DNA of 64,000 nt from assembly GCA_029204225.1 (NCBI GenBank), contig CM055104.1, positions 27,009,253 to 27,073,252 on the forward strand, written 5' to 3'. Shown piece after piece: positions 54,896-64,000 of this stretch. The DNA comes from Diphasiastrum complanatum (lineage: Eukaryota > Streptophyta > Lycopodiopsida > Lycopodiales > Lycopodiaceae). Numbering within the stretch: the first letter of the stretch is position 1; each line of letters starts with the position of its first letter. A program made the translations under genes and the position numbers. The notes under the pieces were generated by a model. The model was not told where the DNA came from. It made no database searches and saw only the letters and a program-made list of their open reading frames with translations.

Positions 54896-56520
54896 TGTCA
54901 GAGAGGTGGTTCCATCGTCCTACAAGAGATCAGCACTGATTTTGTGGATTCCATTCAAAAAGTGGCTGAGTCTAACTTCAAAGTAACAATGCGTAATAAC
55001 ACTTTCACAATTAACAAAGCGGTTTTCTCTGAAGCTCTTGGACTACCAACCAATGGAGTAGCCAATCCAACGTCCAAAGACTCCATTGATGAAGCGACAT
55101 ATTTTTTGTCAAATTGTTATGTACCAAGCAAAGGGTACAAAATCACGATGGTGAAGAATGTGCAATTGAAGTTCTTCTGCAAGTATTCCAATCAAGTACT
55201 GTTTATCACTGATGCTGATGCCACTATTTCAGCTCAGAATTTTGGATACTTGGTGGATGCATTGGCAGGCCAGCTAGTTTGCTTTGGAACCATTGCCTAC
55301 AAAGCATTTCTACGCTGGATAAAGCACAAAAAGTTTGCTGCAGTGGGAGTACACATCTCATGACTGTGCGAACACTTCGGCATACTTACTAAAATGGAAC
55401 AAAGTGGCTTATGACAATAGCCAATAGCTATTGCAGCCATGGAGGTCGACATAGCAGAAGTCCCGAAGGAAACAAAGTCGGATGCTATTGCACAAACTAT
55501 ACCTGAACCTTCCACTATGCTCGACACTTTGGTCGTTGTTCCAACCACAGATGGGTCTTTTCAGAAGCCAAAGAGATCTACATCCACGAATGACGAAGAC
55601 ACCATCTCCAACACACTGATGCAAGACAAAGGCAAAGGGGTTGATGAGGAGGCCACATACGTGGATGAGGACGACAAAGAGAATTAATACAGATGGTATC
55701 AACAATTTTCCTTGGGAACCAAGGAATTTGTTGGTAAAATCCATGCTTATGACCTTCAGATCCAACAAAGCATGACGCAATTGTTCCGAACAATGGATGA
55801 AATGGCCAACAATATTAAAATGTTCACTGAGAAGAGTGCATCTCTGGAGGCAGAAAATAAGTTGTTGAATAAATGAAATCACTCCTTAGGCCGAATGCTC
55901 CAATTATCAAATGAAAAAGCCCAATCCTACCAAGACAATAATAAGGCACTTAAGGCCAAGTCTACAAAATTGTAGACAAATTTTAATTTGTTGAAAGCTG
56001 AGCATAATAAGGTCAATTCAGAAAAGACAACTCTGCAGACCATTTTACAAAACGAGACTACCAGAAGAATAAGGGCAGAATCTGCCTTACAGATATGCAG
56101 CAAATTGATTCTTTGTAGTTGCAGTCTCTTCAGGACCAAATACTCGAGAATTTTTGAGTCGAATTTTTTCCTCCACTTGAAATTGACAAAGTCTTAGTCG
56201 AAGAAGAACTGGCCGAGCTAAAGGAACTTTTCGCTGAGACAACAATCTGTTCTGGGCTAGATGCACATGAGGAATATTTGCAGGCCCTAGAGAAGATTGA
56301 AGAATTGGCGAAGTAGCTTCAGGCAACTGACAAATGTTCGGGAGTTGTTGATCACCTAGAGTATGTTGAAGCCTAACTTAAGATCTTTGACCTTCAGAAG
56401 GAGGTAGCAGACCTAAAGCAGCAGCTCGAAAACCATAAGGTTGCTGCAGACATCCACAGTCAGGATGTTGCTGAAGTGATGCCTTAGGCAAAACGACCAA
56501 AAAGAAATCAGTCGAAGGTA
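54895..56520 (+). pseudogene. Unassigned protein: globular N-terminus, acidic linker, long coiled coil
   Basis: Joined at about 54895 to the truncated TNP2. The first part (to 55363) reads FKVTMRNNTFTINKAVFSEALGLP-like sequence; the end of that phrase recalls the start of plant transposon-associated domains (Transposase_32/plant mobile domain type), which is a weak, remembered likeness. An acidic, Ser/Thr-rich linker (55439-55687) follows. Beyond a TAA at 55685 the same kind of protein continues as a Glu/Lys/Leu-rich coiled coil to about 56520 (for example LEAENKLLNK, LLKAEHNKVNSEKTTLQ, EEELAELKELFAETT, LQKEVADLKQQLE), interrupted by at least six stops, several of them TAG where CAG would fit. 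Function is unknown; it may be an accessory protein of a large retrotransposon. It is convergent with the gypsy gag at 56.7 kb. Confidence 0.45.
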
Positions 56521-56703
56521 TGTGCAGAACATTTTCAAGTTTTTTAACATCGAATTGTAATGGCATGTCGATTATTTAATGCTACCAGGCTCAGTAGGCA
56601 TGGCATTTGAGGACTAGTAGCCAATGTGGAAAAAAGAAGATTTTCTCTGGTTATGGGACCAACTTAGCATAGAACAAAAGGGTTGTCTATGTTGGGCCAT
56701 AAT

Positions 56704-57960
56704 CTAGGGTAAATTTAAAGTTTCGCCATTCGGGTCAGTTGAACTATACATAGGCTCAACCTTCATGTATGCTCTAGAGTAGGTCTTAACTGGACAATCA
56801 ACCATGAAGTGGCCGGTTTCACCACAGATGAAACATCTGGTGTACAGTGGCCCTTGTATAATGGCATAGCCATCTTGTATGGCTAGTGGTTTTGGACTTT
56901 CTGGTGGATATTCATGATAAGACAAGGCATTTCCAGATTGTGATGGGTGTTCTTCATATTGTTGAACTGTATGTGGTTGGATAGGTTGATATGAAGGACA
57001 AGCATCAACAGGATGCATAGCCCGGCAGTGTGGGCACCATATTGCTTTTCGTCTATAAGGTACCTGTGCAGGGTTTGGCTGACCAGGCATATTGCTTTGG
57101 ATAGACTTCGAGGTAGCTTGAAACTCATTGGTGAGTTTCTTGATCTGTAGTTGATGTTGCTTAGTAAGCAACTCCAACTAGGATTTCCAAAGCTGATCTC
57201 GGGTGTCCTCGATCGGCTTTGACTCATGGACAGGAGCACGTGGTGCTCGTCTTTTCCTAGATTCATCAACATCTGATCCTTCATCTTCTTCCTTGATGGC
57301 ATCAGACATAGCTAACTTTAGACTCGTGTATTCATCATTGGATTTAAGCTCGCGTCTAATCCATCTTGGAAGGTCGACTTAGAACTAGATGATGAGCATC
57401 TGTTTGAAGGGCTGTTCTTGTACTTGACTTTTGAGGCATTTTAAATGCTCGATATAGTCTCATACGCGTTTATTCTTTGTCATCTTGATGTTACTCAATT
57501 TGACAAAAGGGCTTTCGATCAAACAAAAGGGCTTAAAACGCTTGACAAATGACGCTTTTAAAATTGACCAGTCTGTCTTTTCGTCACGATCAAGGTTGAA
57601 AAATCAATCACATGCTTTAGCGATCATGGTCATTGAAAACAGTTGGACCATAGCATCAGGAGATGTTTCGCCATATACATCACATGCATTCTCAAAGATT
57701 TGCAAAACTCTTAGAGGGTCCGAACTACTGTCAAACTTTGGTAGATCTAGTTTGGGTGTACGTCTTTCAAGATGAGCTCCGTGGGTAGCAGAAACTCCAT
57801 TAGGGTTGGTTCTGACCCGTGAGGGCTCAATACCATAAAAATGGGCTCATGCTCATGAAGACTCGGCTCTATCAGATTCTTGTTCATCGAACGGGTTTGT
57901 GGATGGCTCTTGGAGTTCGACTCTCATTCGATAGAACCTATGACATCTGATTTGTTCAGC
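56704..57960 (-). pseudogene. Ty3/gypsy gag with CCHC zinc knuckle
   Basis: Reading down from 57960, a charged leader is followed by RRTPKLDLPKFDSSSDPLRV and VLQIFENACDVYGETSPDAM. Next comes FFNLDRDEKTDWSILKASFV with KRFKPF, which is a gypsy-type Retrotrans_gag core (about 57780-57500). After frame breaks near 57440 and 57180 the frame 57177-56704 gives CPHCRAMHPVDACP and the zinc knuckle CFICGETGHFMVDCP (near 56830), ending at 56704. No protease or pol follows. The upstream DNA is a long leader and an LTR in the same orientation (60596-61545), so this is the gag of that element. Confidence 0.75.
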
Positions 57961-59489
57961 TACAAGGGATCGGATCTCGTATGGATAATTGTTTGGGATT
58001 TCAAGCTCATTTTGTTGGTCCATTGAGGACTGGTGTGTCTATTTTTGTGTTGGATATGAGTTTTTTTTTATTGTGTTTTTTATTTTTCGAGGTTTTTTCT
58101 GTCTTTGGAGAGGGTTTGTTTTTTTTTTTTGGGTGTTTTGCGGTCCCTACGGTTTATGGTTACGGGGGGTTTCAGTTATTTGCGGTAGATTTCTGTTAGT
58201 GGTGATATCCGGCTCGTGCGGTCAGTTGCAATCGTGGTGGAGATGGGTGAATGCGGTAGATGATTGTGGTTTTGACGGGTATATGTAGTGTCGACGGGTA
58301 CCTGTGATGACGGTGGTTGATTGCGGTAGCAATAGTTGAGTATGGTTTTAGTGTGTCAGTTGGAATCTGTTGTGAGGATGGTGAATGGAGATGGGTGTAG
58401 GTGAATGCAGTGGTCGTGTATGTTGGGATGGTATTGGGACGGATGTAAGGACAAATGGAGATGGAGAGATGTGAATGCGGGTGTTACGTTTATTGTGGTT
58501 TCAAGACACTCAGGTTGGAGGTGATTGAGGCTGCTATGGCTAAACGATGGATTTGATTGAATGTGTGTGAGCGTTGGAATGTGGCGATGTGGTTTCTACG
58601 GTGTGAGAATGGAGACGAGGTGATTGTGGAGTTGTGCGGTGGGTTATGGTGGATGTGGTTATTACGGCGGATGTGGTGAGTATGATATATGGGGAGTGGT
58701 TGTGGCGACTGCAGTTTCAACGACTTGTGACAGTTTCAATGGGTGGGTGCGGTTTCAACGGGTGGGTGCGGTTTCAACAACGGTATGCGGATGTGGGTAG
58801 AGGGTGGTCTCTTGGCGGTTGAAGGTGGCCGAGGATAGTCGTAGGGTCGTCTGATTGCGGTCTGTTGCAACTGTGGAGGAATACGGTTGTAATGAGGGGG
58901 TTAAGGGTGGATGCAGGTAGTGTTCGGGTTCGGTTGCGATGGTGTAGAGGAGTGACTATGTTGTGATTGGATGTGGATGACTGGGTGATGTGGAGTGTAG
59001 CCAGTTGCGGTTGATGGTGGAAGGGGTGTGAATGCGGTGGGTTGCGAATTAAGGATCAATGGCATTTGGTGTTTGTGAATGTAGACAGATGCAATGTGTT
59101 TGCGAGTTAGACAGGGTAGTTAGTAGATTGGTGTTCTGCGATGCAGTGTGATCAGTTGTGGTGTAGTGCGGGTAGTATGGATGTATGTGTTCTTGTTTGT
59201 GACTTCTAATGAAGGTAGTCTGTTTGTGGTCTAATGTGGATGCGGGTAGGTGTGTGATTAAAACAAGTGGAGAGGCATGGGATATGAACAGGGGCAGAGT
59301 GCATCAGATGCAAACGGAGATTGACGGAGTCAGATGCAAACGAAGGTAGAAGGTGGTGGATGCAAAGAAAATGCGTAGTGATTTGTTATGGTCTGGCATG
59401 GATGTCGTCTGGCTAAAGTGTGAGAAATCCCTTGGTCGAGATCTGACGATAGGCTCTGGCTCCGATCGAGATTTTAATAGTTGGTCATC

Positions 59490-59715
59490 GGTTGAGAGCT
59501 AACTGAGGCCGTCAGTTGAGATCTGACTGAGGCTATCGGTTGAGATCTGACTGAGGCTGTCAGTTGAGATCTGACTGAGGCTGTCAGTTGAGATCTGACC
59601 GAGGGGCCATCGGTTGAGATTTGAGAGCAGACCGTCGGTTGAGATTTGATAGTGGCCGCCGGTTGAGATCTGATACAATGCGTCAGTTGAGATCTCACTG
59701 AGATGAGCTCTGGCT
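59490..59715 (+). repeat. ~29-bp minisatellite GTCGGTTGAGATCTGACTGAG
   Basis: Eight or nine units of GTCAGTTGAGATCTGACTGA plus GGCT follow in tandem, becoming more divergent to the right (GCCGGTTGAGATCTGATA, CTCTGGTTGAGATTTTAG). Confidence 0.85.
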
Positions 59716-59954
59716 CTGGTTGAGATTTTAGCGTGAGGGAATGGAAGGAGCGTGAAGGTCTGGCGGAGAGGAAGAGAGGTATGGTTGTAAAAGGTCATAA
59801 CGGGATGGCATGCTATGGCGATGGAAGGCAGGTGCAATGGTATGTGGTTGCGATGGGTTGCGGTCTGCGGCTGTTGTGATGGAGTGTGAAAGGTATGTTG
59901 AATGAGATGGTATGCGGTCAGATGCAGAGGTGAGGAAGTCCTTCTATGCAGAAT

Positions 59955-60178
59955 GGATGGAATCGCATCGGTTCAGATTTGAAGTGGATCCCGTCGATTG
60001 AGATCTGAGCAAAGTCCGTCGGTTGAGAATTCAGTGGATCCCGTCGGTTGAGATCTAAGCAAAGTCCGTCAGTTGAGATTTCAGTGGATCCCGTCGGTTG
60101 AGATCTAAGCAAAGTTTGTCGGTTGAGATTTCAGTGGATCTTGTTGGTTGAGATTTTGGTTGGGCTCCGGTTGAGATT
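59955..60178 (+). repeat. ~58-bp dimeric minisatellite with the same GGTTGAGAT core
   Basis: Alternating half-units, GTGGATCCCGTCGGTTGAGA then TCTAAGCAAAGTCCGTCGGT, give about four dimers. The core TCGGTTGAGAT is shared with the array at 59.5 kb, so both derive from one ancestral unit that expanded twice. Confidence 0.85.
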
Positions 60179-60595
60179 CGAAGCGTGAGAAAACTGGAGC
60201 GGAAGCTTGGATAGAAGGGAATCTAGGTCTGCATGGGCGTTTGGTAACAATGGATTTTCGAGTCTATCAGCTTGTGGGTTTGGGCAATGATGCAGCCATT
60301 TATGTGGCTCTGGCCAGTTTGTAGAAACTGAGAGGTGGTGAAAGAGGGGGAGTTTGTGTGCAGGGATCTGAGCGTGGACAATGTTGCAGTCCTTCTGTAT
60401 GTAGAATTCGGTGGAGTTCAAGTAGCAACGGTGTCAAATGTTGATAGATTCTACACTCTAGAATCTGTTTACTAGTTCTTTCTTGTTTCTTGTTTACAAG
60501 AACTATTTTCTGCCTGTTTAGAGGCTTGTTGGCATTTTCTTGAATGTTAGCTTCTTAGTTCAATGTTGAAACCAGACAGAAGGGATTGATATCAA

Positions 60596-61545
60596 TGTAG
60601 TAAATGTCCTGCATGTCAGAGGACTACTCAGGATCGTCTCTCTTGAACGCACTTACATTCTACATAGATGCAGGCCAAGAACGTTCATTCACAGATCAGC
60701 ATACAACCCAAATGAACGTTCAGGAGCTTCTACAACTACCTACACTTAAAACGGACTGCATCAGAGCCTGCATTTTACTAACACTGAGATACACGTGCAT
60801 AAATTGACAAAACAAGAATCAAGAACTAATCTACAGCATTTTAGGAGTCCAAGAGTCAAGAAACCAACTAGCATTTTGATTCTCGGACACCCCAAGAACA
60901 TCAAGATCCAGCCTATGTAGTTTACCTGAATGCTGGTTCCTACGTTAATCCACAAGAAAGCAAGAAAGCTAATCCACTCTACAAAAACAGCAAATCTAAT
61001 CCACTCTATAGTCCACAACCACACACAAAAGGAGTGAAGGGCAAGATCATAAATGCATTACTCAAGAAACAAGCATGATCAAGGATCTCAATGGATGCAC
61101 CAAACTCGTGAAGGCTCTTCTCATTTCAGCATGGAGTTGATACAATTTACAAAAAGCTCCTCTACACAAAGAGGGAGTCTCTTAAATAAGCAAGAGAGCT
61201 TCTTCGGTGGCATCCTAGTGGAATTTCCACATTTCACAAATTACAAGTGGAATAATGCTCTCCACTAAAGGTCACCATCAAAAAGTGGCTCACTCTACTT
61301 TCTTTAAGAGAGGTCTACTTGCATTTATTACATTTGCCTAGAAATACTAGTTCCTACATGGTCATTCCATCTTTTGGGATTCACCATGAGGCTTACACAG
61401 TTTTTACTTGTCATTACTAACTAGTATTCCTCGGCTCTCATACTCGGTCTCAGTCTTCATTAGTCTCGTCTTCTCAGAGACCTCCTCGGTCTAAGGTGAG
61501 AGGTGCTCTTGAGTTGCTCTGTTCGAGTATCTTGGGGATTCAACA
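60596..61545 (-). mobile_element. Candidate LTR (950 bp) and degenerate primer site of a gypsy-like element
   Basis: On the minus strand the unit begins TGTTGAATCCCCAAGATAC at 61545 and ends CTACA at 60596. It has a TATA-like TATTTAAGAGACTCCC near 61185, about 360 bp in, where a promoter would be expected. Directly after it TTGATATCAATCC resembles the TGGTATCAGAGC primer site in about 8 of 12 positions. No partner LTR is in the window, so the limits rest on TG...CA ends and the primer-like sequence. Confidence 0.4.
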
Positions 61546-62509
61546 AAATTAGCCAATAGTATCACTTTGGTACGGTTTTCCATAGTCACTGATAGAGAAG
61601 TATGTATACATGTGAAATGGTAGTCCCTATTTGAGGAATTGAGTTATTGATCTGTATTCATTTTTGTAATGAAGATATATGTTTCTAACATATTCGCGAA
61701 CTATTGAGTTCTTTAACCATGATTGGACTTTAGTTGTTGAGGACTTCTGTCTAGGACACAACAGTTCAAGAATAATATTTACTATTTGTCTGTTTGTACA
61801 TGTCTACATCGAACATAACACAACTCCTTGATGACAACTTAATCAACCAAAGGGTAGCTCATTCGTGCTACTCTGATAACATTTCACTTATAGAACATTT
61901 TTCATTCAGTTCGATAGAGGAAGATTGTTGTTCTGAATTTGCTATCATCACACACCCACAACAAAAGTAATATTGGATACTTATTAAGCTATGTATATGA
62001 CTGTGTAAAAAGTAGACTCTACTTTAAGGGAGAGAGTTAGAATTAAAGTAGAATCATTGTGCTACTGTACTGTGGGTCCTATCAATTGATAAGGATCAGT
62101 TCGCCTCGCCACAAGGCAAGTAATAGGGGCATTTAACTCAAGAGTGTATCTAGGATACTCAGAATTGATTTTAATCATTTTTTATCATAATGGATCTCCT
62201 AGAGATTCTAGTTGAATGAATTATTATATTTTAGAATTGTGGATTCTAAGGATATTTGAATCTAGAAGCCGCTATGAATTATTTGCCAGAGATTGTTGAT
62301 AATTTCAAACTGTAATTGTTAAATTTTTTTAACTATAATCTTTTGAATTAGGTAATACTTCACTCAGTGTTTGAAGCAAGGATTTTACATGAAGGTGATG
62401 TTACTAACTTATAGAGAGTGAAGCTCAAATGGAAAATTTTATCGCTTAGTGTACTTTTAAACCTAAGTTGTACTCCAGGGTAGAGATTAATGATTGAAAA
62501 TTAGTTTAT
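61546..62509. other. AT-rich spacer, nothing recognised
   Basis: No gene, repeat or regulatory site that I can support is visible here. Confidence 0.35.
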
Positions 62510-63020
62510 CTTTGAGTACTTGTTTGTTATGTAAGTTAAACTAAGGATAATGATTTTTCTAGGTAAGTATTGAAAGTTAAAGAAACGGTTCCTATTTTTT
62601 CTTTCATGTTCTGAAAATAGAACCAGTTCAAGGGGGAAAAAATATTATGTCCACTTCCTGTATATAGGATTCGGTATAGTGCTAGACTTGGATACATGGT
62701 ACTCCAGTATTCGAGTTTATTGGTTGTGCCTCGTTATTTTGAACTAGACCATAAATGTAACTAGTAATCTTGTGAAGACCCAGTCACATATTATGACGTG
62801 TGGAGCTATTGCATTGGTTAGGACAACTATTGGCATGGTGCAGATTATCAATAATATTGATGACTTGTATGTATGGGAGTACTATATGCTTGCATGGGCA
62901 CATGCATAGATAAAGTAGGGGCTATTTCCTCCTTTTTGTGAGATTTCATTGTTAGTTTTTTTTTCTCTACACTTGCATCCTACATTATGGAAGGAGGGTG
63001 ATGCTATTGGAGATTAATCG
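62510..63020 (+). mobile_element. LTR-retrotransposon 3' end and LTR start, repeat copy B
   Basis: This block is similar along its length to 7203-7710: GAGTACTTGTTTG, then GTTCAAGGGGGAAAAAA (purine tract), then TATTATGTCCAC where copy A has TGTTACATCCAT, then ACTAGACC and TGGAGCTATTGCAT. The LTR start has lost its TG here, which marks this copy as the more decayed. Confidence 0.5.
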
Positions 63021-64000
63021 ATAGCTTTTGCATGGTTGGCTAGTTTGGCTCCATTGTCATTCCTTTGTGTGTGTCTTGCAAGAGGATCTTGGAGATGCTT
63101 CAGTGGTACTAGAGCTAAGATCAATCAAATATTGGCTTTTTCCATAGCAATATGGGTGATTGTCGATTTTGTTGGATTCATATCCTCTCCATCCCTATCT
63201 TTCTTCTAATATAGATCCATTCACTAACTATTGTAAATATTTGTACAGTTGCACACTCTGCTGAAATACACATGTTTTCTAACAGTCTACAAAAATACAA
63301 AGGAATTCGTGATAGAAACCTGATGACACGAAAGTGTTCGACCACCTCAGCTATTTGGCATAATTTGCCACATCGAACATTTCGTTGACTTTGACTTTCG
63401 ACCACTCAGCCATTCTGCCACATTGACTATATGCCACTTCAAACATTTTCTATTCGGCCACGACAACTATCTGACAACCTTGTCTGTTTCAGGCTCATAA
63501 CTATTTCGAGCTCATAGCTAGTCGTCTAACACTCTCAAGTCAAGTTGATCAAAAGGTGGATCAATTGTAGTATCATCACGATCGGGCATGATCTCCAACA
63601 AACTCGGATACTATTCAAAAGCGACTGACAATAACACATAGGGGATTAATCTAATTTTCAATGTACAGATTAACCATTCTTTCCATTTGTACAAATACCC
63701 ATCAACTTATCAGTTGTAGGGTTAATCGTTGAATCAGTGATTGAACATCTAGAGTGCAATTGTTTCGTTCTTTCTCTCTGTTACTACAGAGTATTATCTT
63801 AGAAAAAATACGACTATGTCTGCATTCAGATTTTTATCATTTGCAACTACTGAATATTTGTTCTATAATTTGAGTTGTGTATGTTTTGATTGAATGCTTA
63901 TTTTATTCATGTTCAGATTGATTCAAACCTGCAGATATATTATTCATAGATTAAACTATTTGCGTGACTGATAGCATAAGTCAAATTTGTTGTTCTAATC
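63021..64000. other. AT-rich spacer with a short clustered word, otherwise nothing recognised
   Basis: GCCACATCGAACATTT and relatives (TTCGACCACYTCAGC, TGCCACTTCAAACATTTTC) recur between 63335 and 63455. I can support no gene. The 75-codon minus-strand frame at 63178-63405 has no recognisable content. Confidence 0.35.

Larger units (their letters stand above)
57970..60592 (-). other. Minisatellite-rich leader of the minus-strand gypsy-like element
   Basis: About 2.6 kb between the putative LTR/primer site and gag have no coding sequence. On the plus strand they are G/T-rich with words such as TGCGGTTG, GGTGGGTGCGGTTTCAACG (58740-58780) and GATGCGG, and contain two ordered minisatellites at 59.5 and 60.0 kb. 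Open frames here, including Ser/Thr/Gln-rich ones on the minus strand, follow the repeats and are not genes. Confidence 0.45.

Noticed and set aside
55409-55882. 157-codon minus-strand frame opposite the coiled-coil ORF
   Set aside because: Complement of a Glu/Lys-rich coding strand, which commonly leaves the opposite strand open. The plus strand carries the meaningful coiled coil.
59474-60421. Regular repeats with intervening variable bases that look like a CRISPR array, and Ser/Gln/Thr-rich minus-strand frames
   Set aside because: Units are contiguous and degenerate, without unique spacers, in a plant nuclear context. This is a minisatellite and its frames follow the repeat.

Overview
The window looks like intergenic DNA from a land plant with a very large, repeat-rich nuclear genome. 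A gymnosperm would fit, but the sequence alone does not prove it. The evidence is dense, nested and decayed Ty1/copia and Ty3/gypsy retrotransposons, CACTA (En/Spm) DNA transposons with plant-type TNP2 transposases, a plant initiator-Met-type primer binding site (TGGTATCAGAGC), a tRNA-derived SINE, GT-AG introns in several broken genes, and long CT/GA/TA microsatellites. I see no rRNA, CRISPR or organellar genes. Only one locus (8.6-10.1 kb, minus strand) looks like an ordinary host gene.

Layout. 0.2-3.9 kb: a convergent pair, an unassigned Cys-motif ORF (+) and a multi-exon, broken DDE/E transposase-like gene (-). 3.9-7.7 kb: two copia fragments and an LTR-like repeat. 8.2 kb: an 86-bp SINE with a perfect 14-bp target duplication. 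8.6-10.3 kb: the host-like gene with a duplicated pyrimidine-rich promoter. 10.4-14.8 kb: short direct repeats, a CT/TA microsatellite, fragmentary minus-strand exons, and copia gag/protease pieces. 14.9-20.7 kb: CACTA copy 1, with an upstream SET-domain ORF and a 3' cluster of CCACGCGTGG palindromes. 20.9-23.2 kb: a second unfamiliar transposon-like gene (-). 23.5-32.3 kb: a satellite province made of GAGGACCGCA-type repeats, a recurring GC-rich palindrome and a nested inverted-repeat element embedded in TA microsatellite. 32.3-42.6 kb: a copia pol fragment (-), a long non-coding stretch whose left edge interrupts a copia gag, a gypsy gag (-), and an older copia fragment (+). 42.6-50.7 kb: a nearly complete copia element whose pol end and LTR are partly duplicated in tandem. 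51.1-54.9 kb: CACTA copy 2, again SET ORF then TNP2. 54.9-56.5 kb: a broken globular-plus-coiled-coil ORF. 56.7-61.5 kb: a minus-strand gypsy-like element (LTR, weak primer site, about 2.6-kb minisatellite-rich leader, gag). 62.5-63.0 kb: a second copy of the 7.2-kb LTR-like repeat.

The most interesting observation is that both CACTA copies carry a SET-domain (histone lysine methyltransferase-fold) ORF immediately upstream of, and in the same orientation as, the TNP2 transposase. In copy 1 the SET ORF is open over 391 codons while the adjoining transposase is riddled with stops. In a 43-codon stretch compared between the copies, synonymous differences outnumber amino-acid changes, as expected under past purifying selection. 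This suggests a CACTA lineage that encodes its own putative chromatin modifier. The remaining genes are retroelement proteins, mostly broken, and do not form a host pathway.
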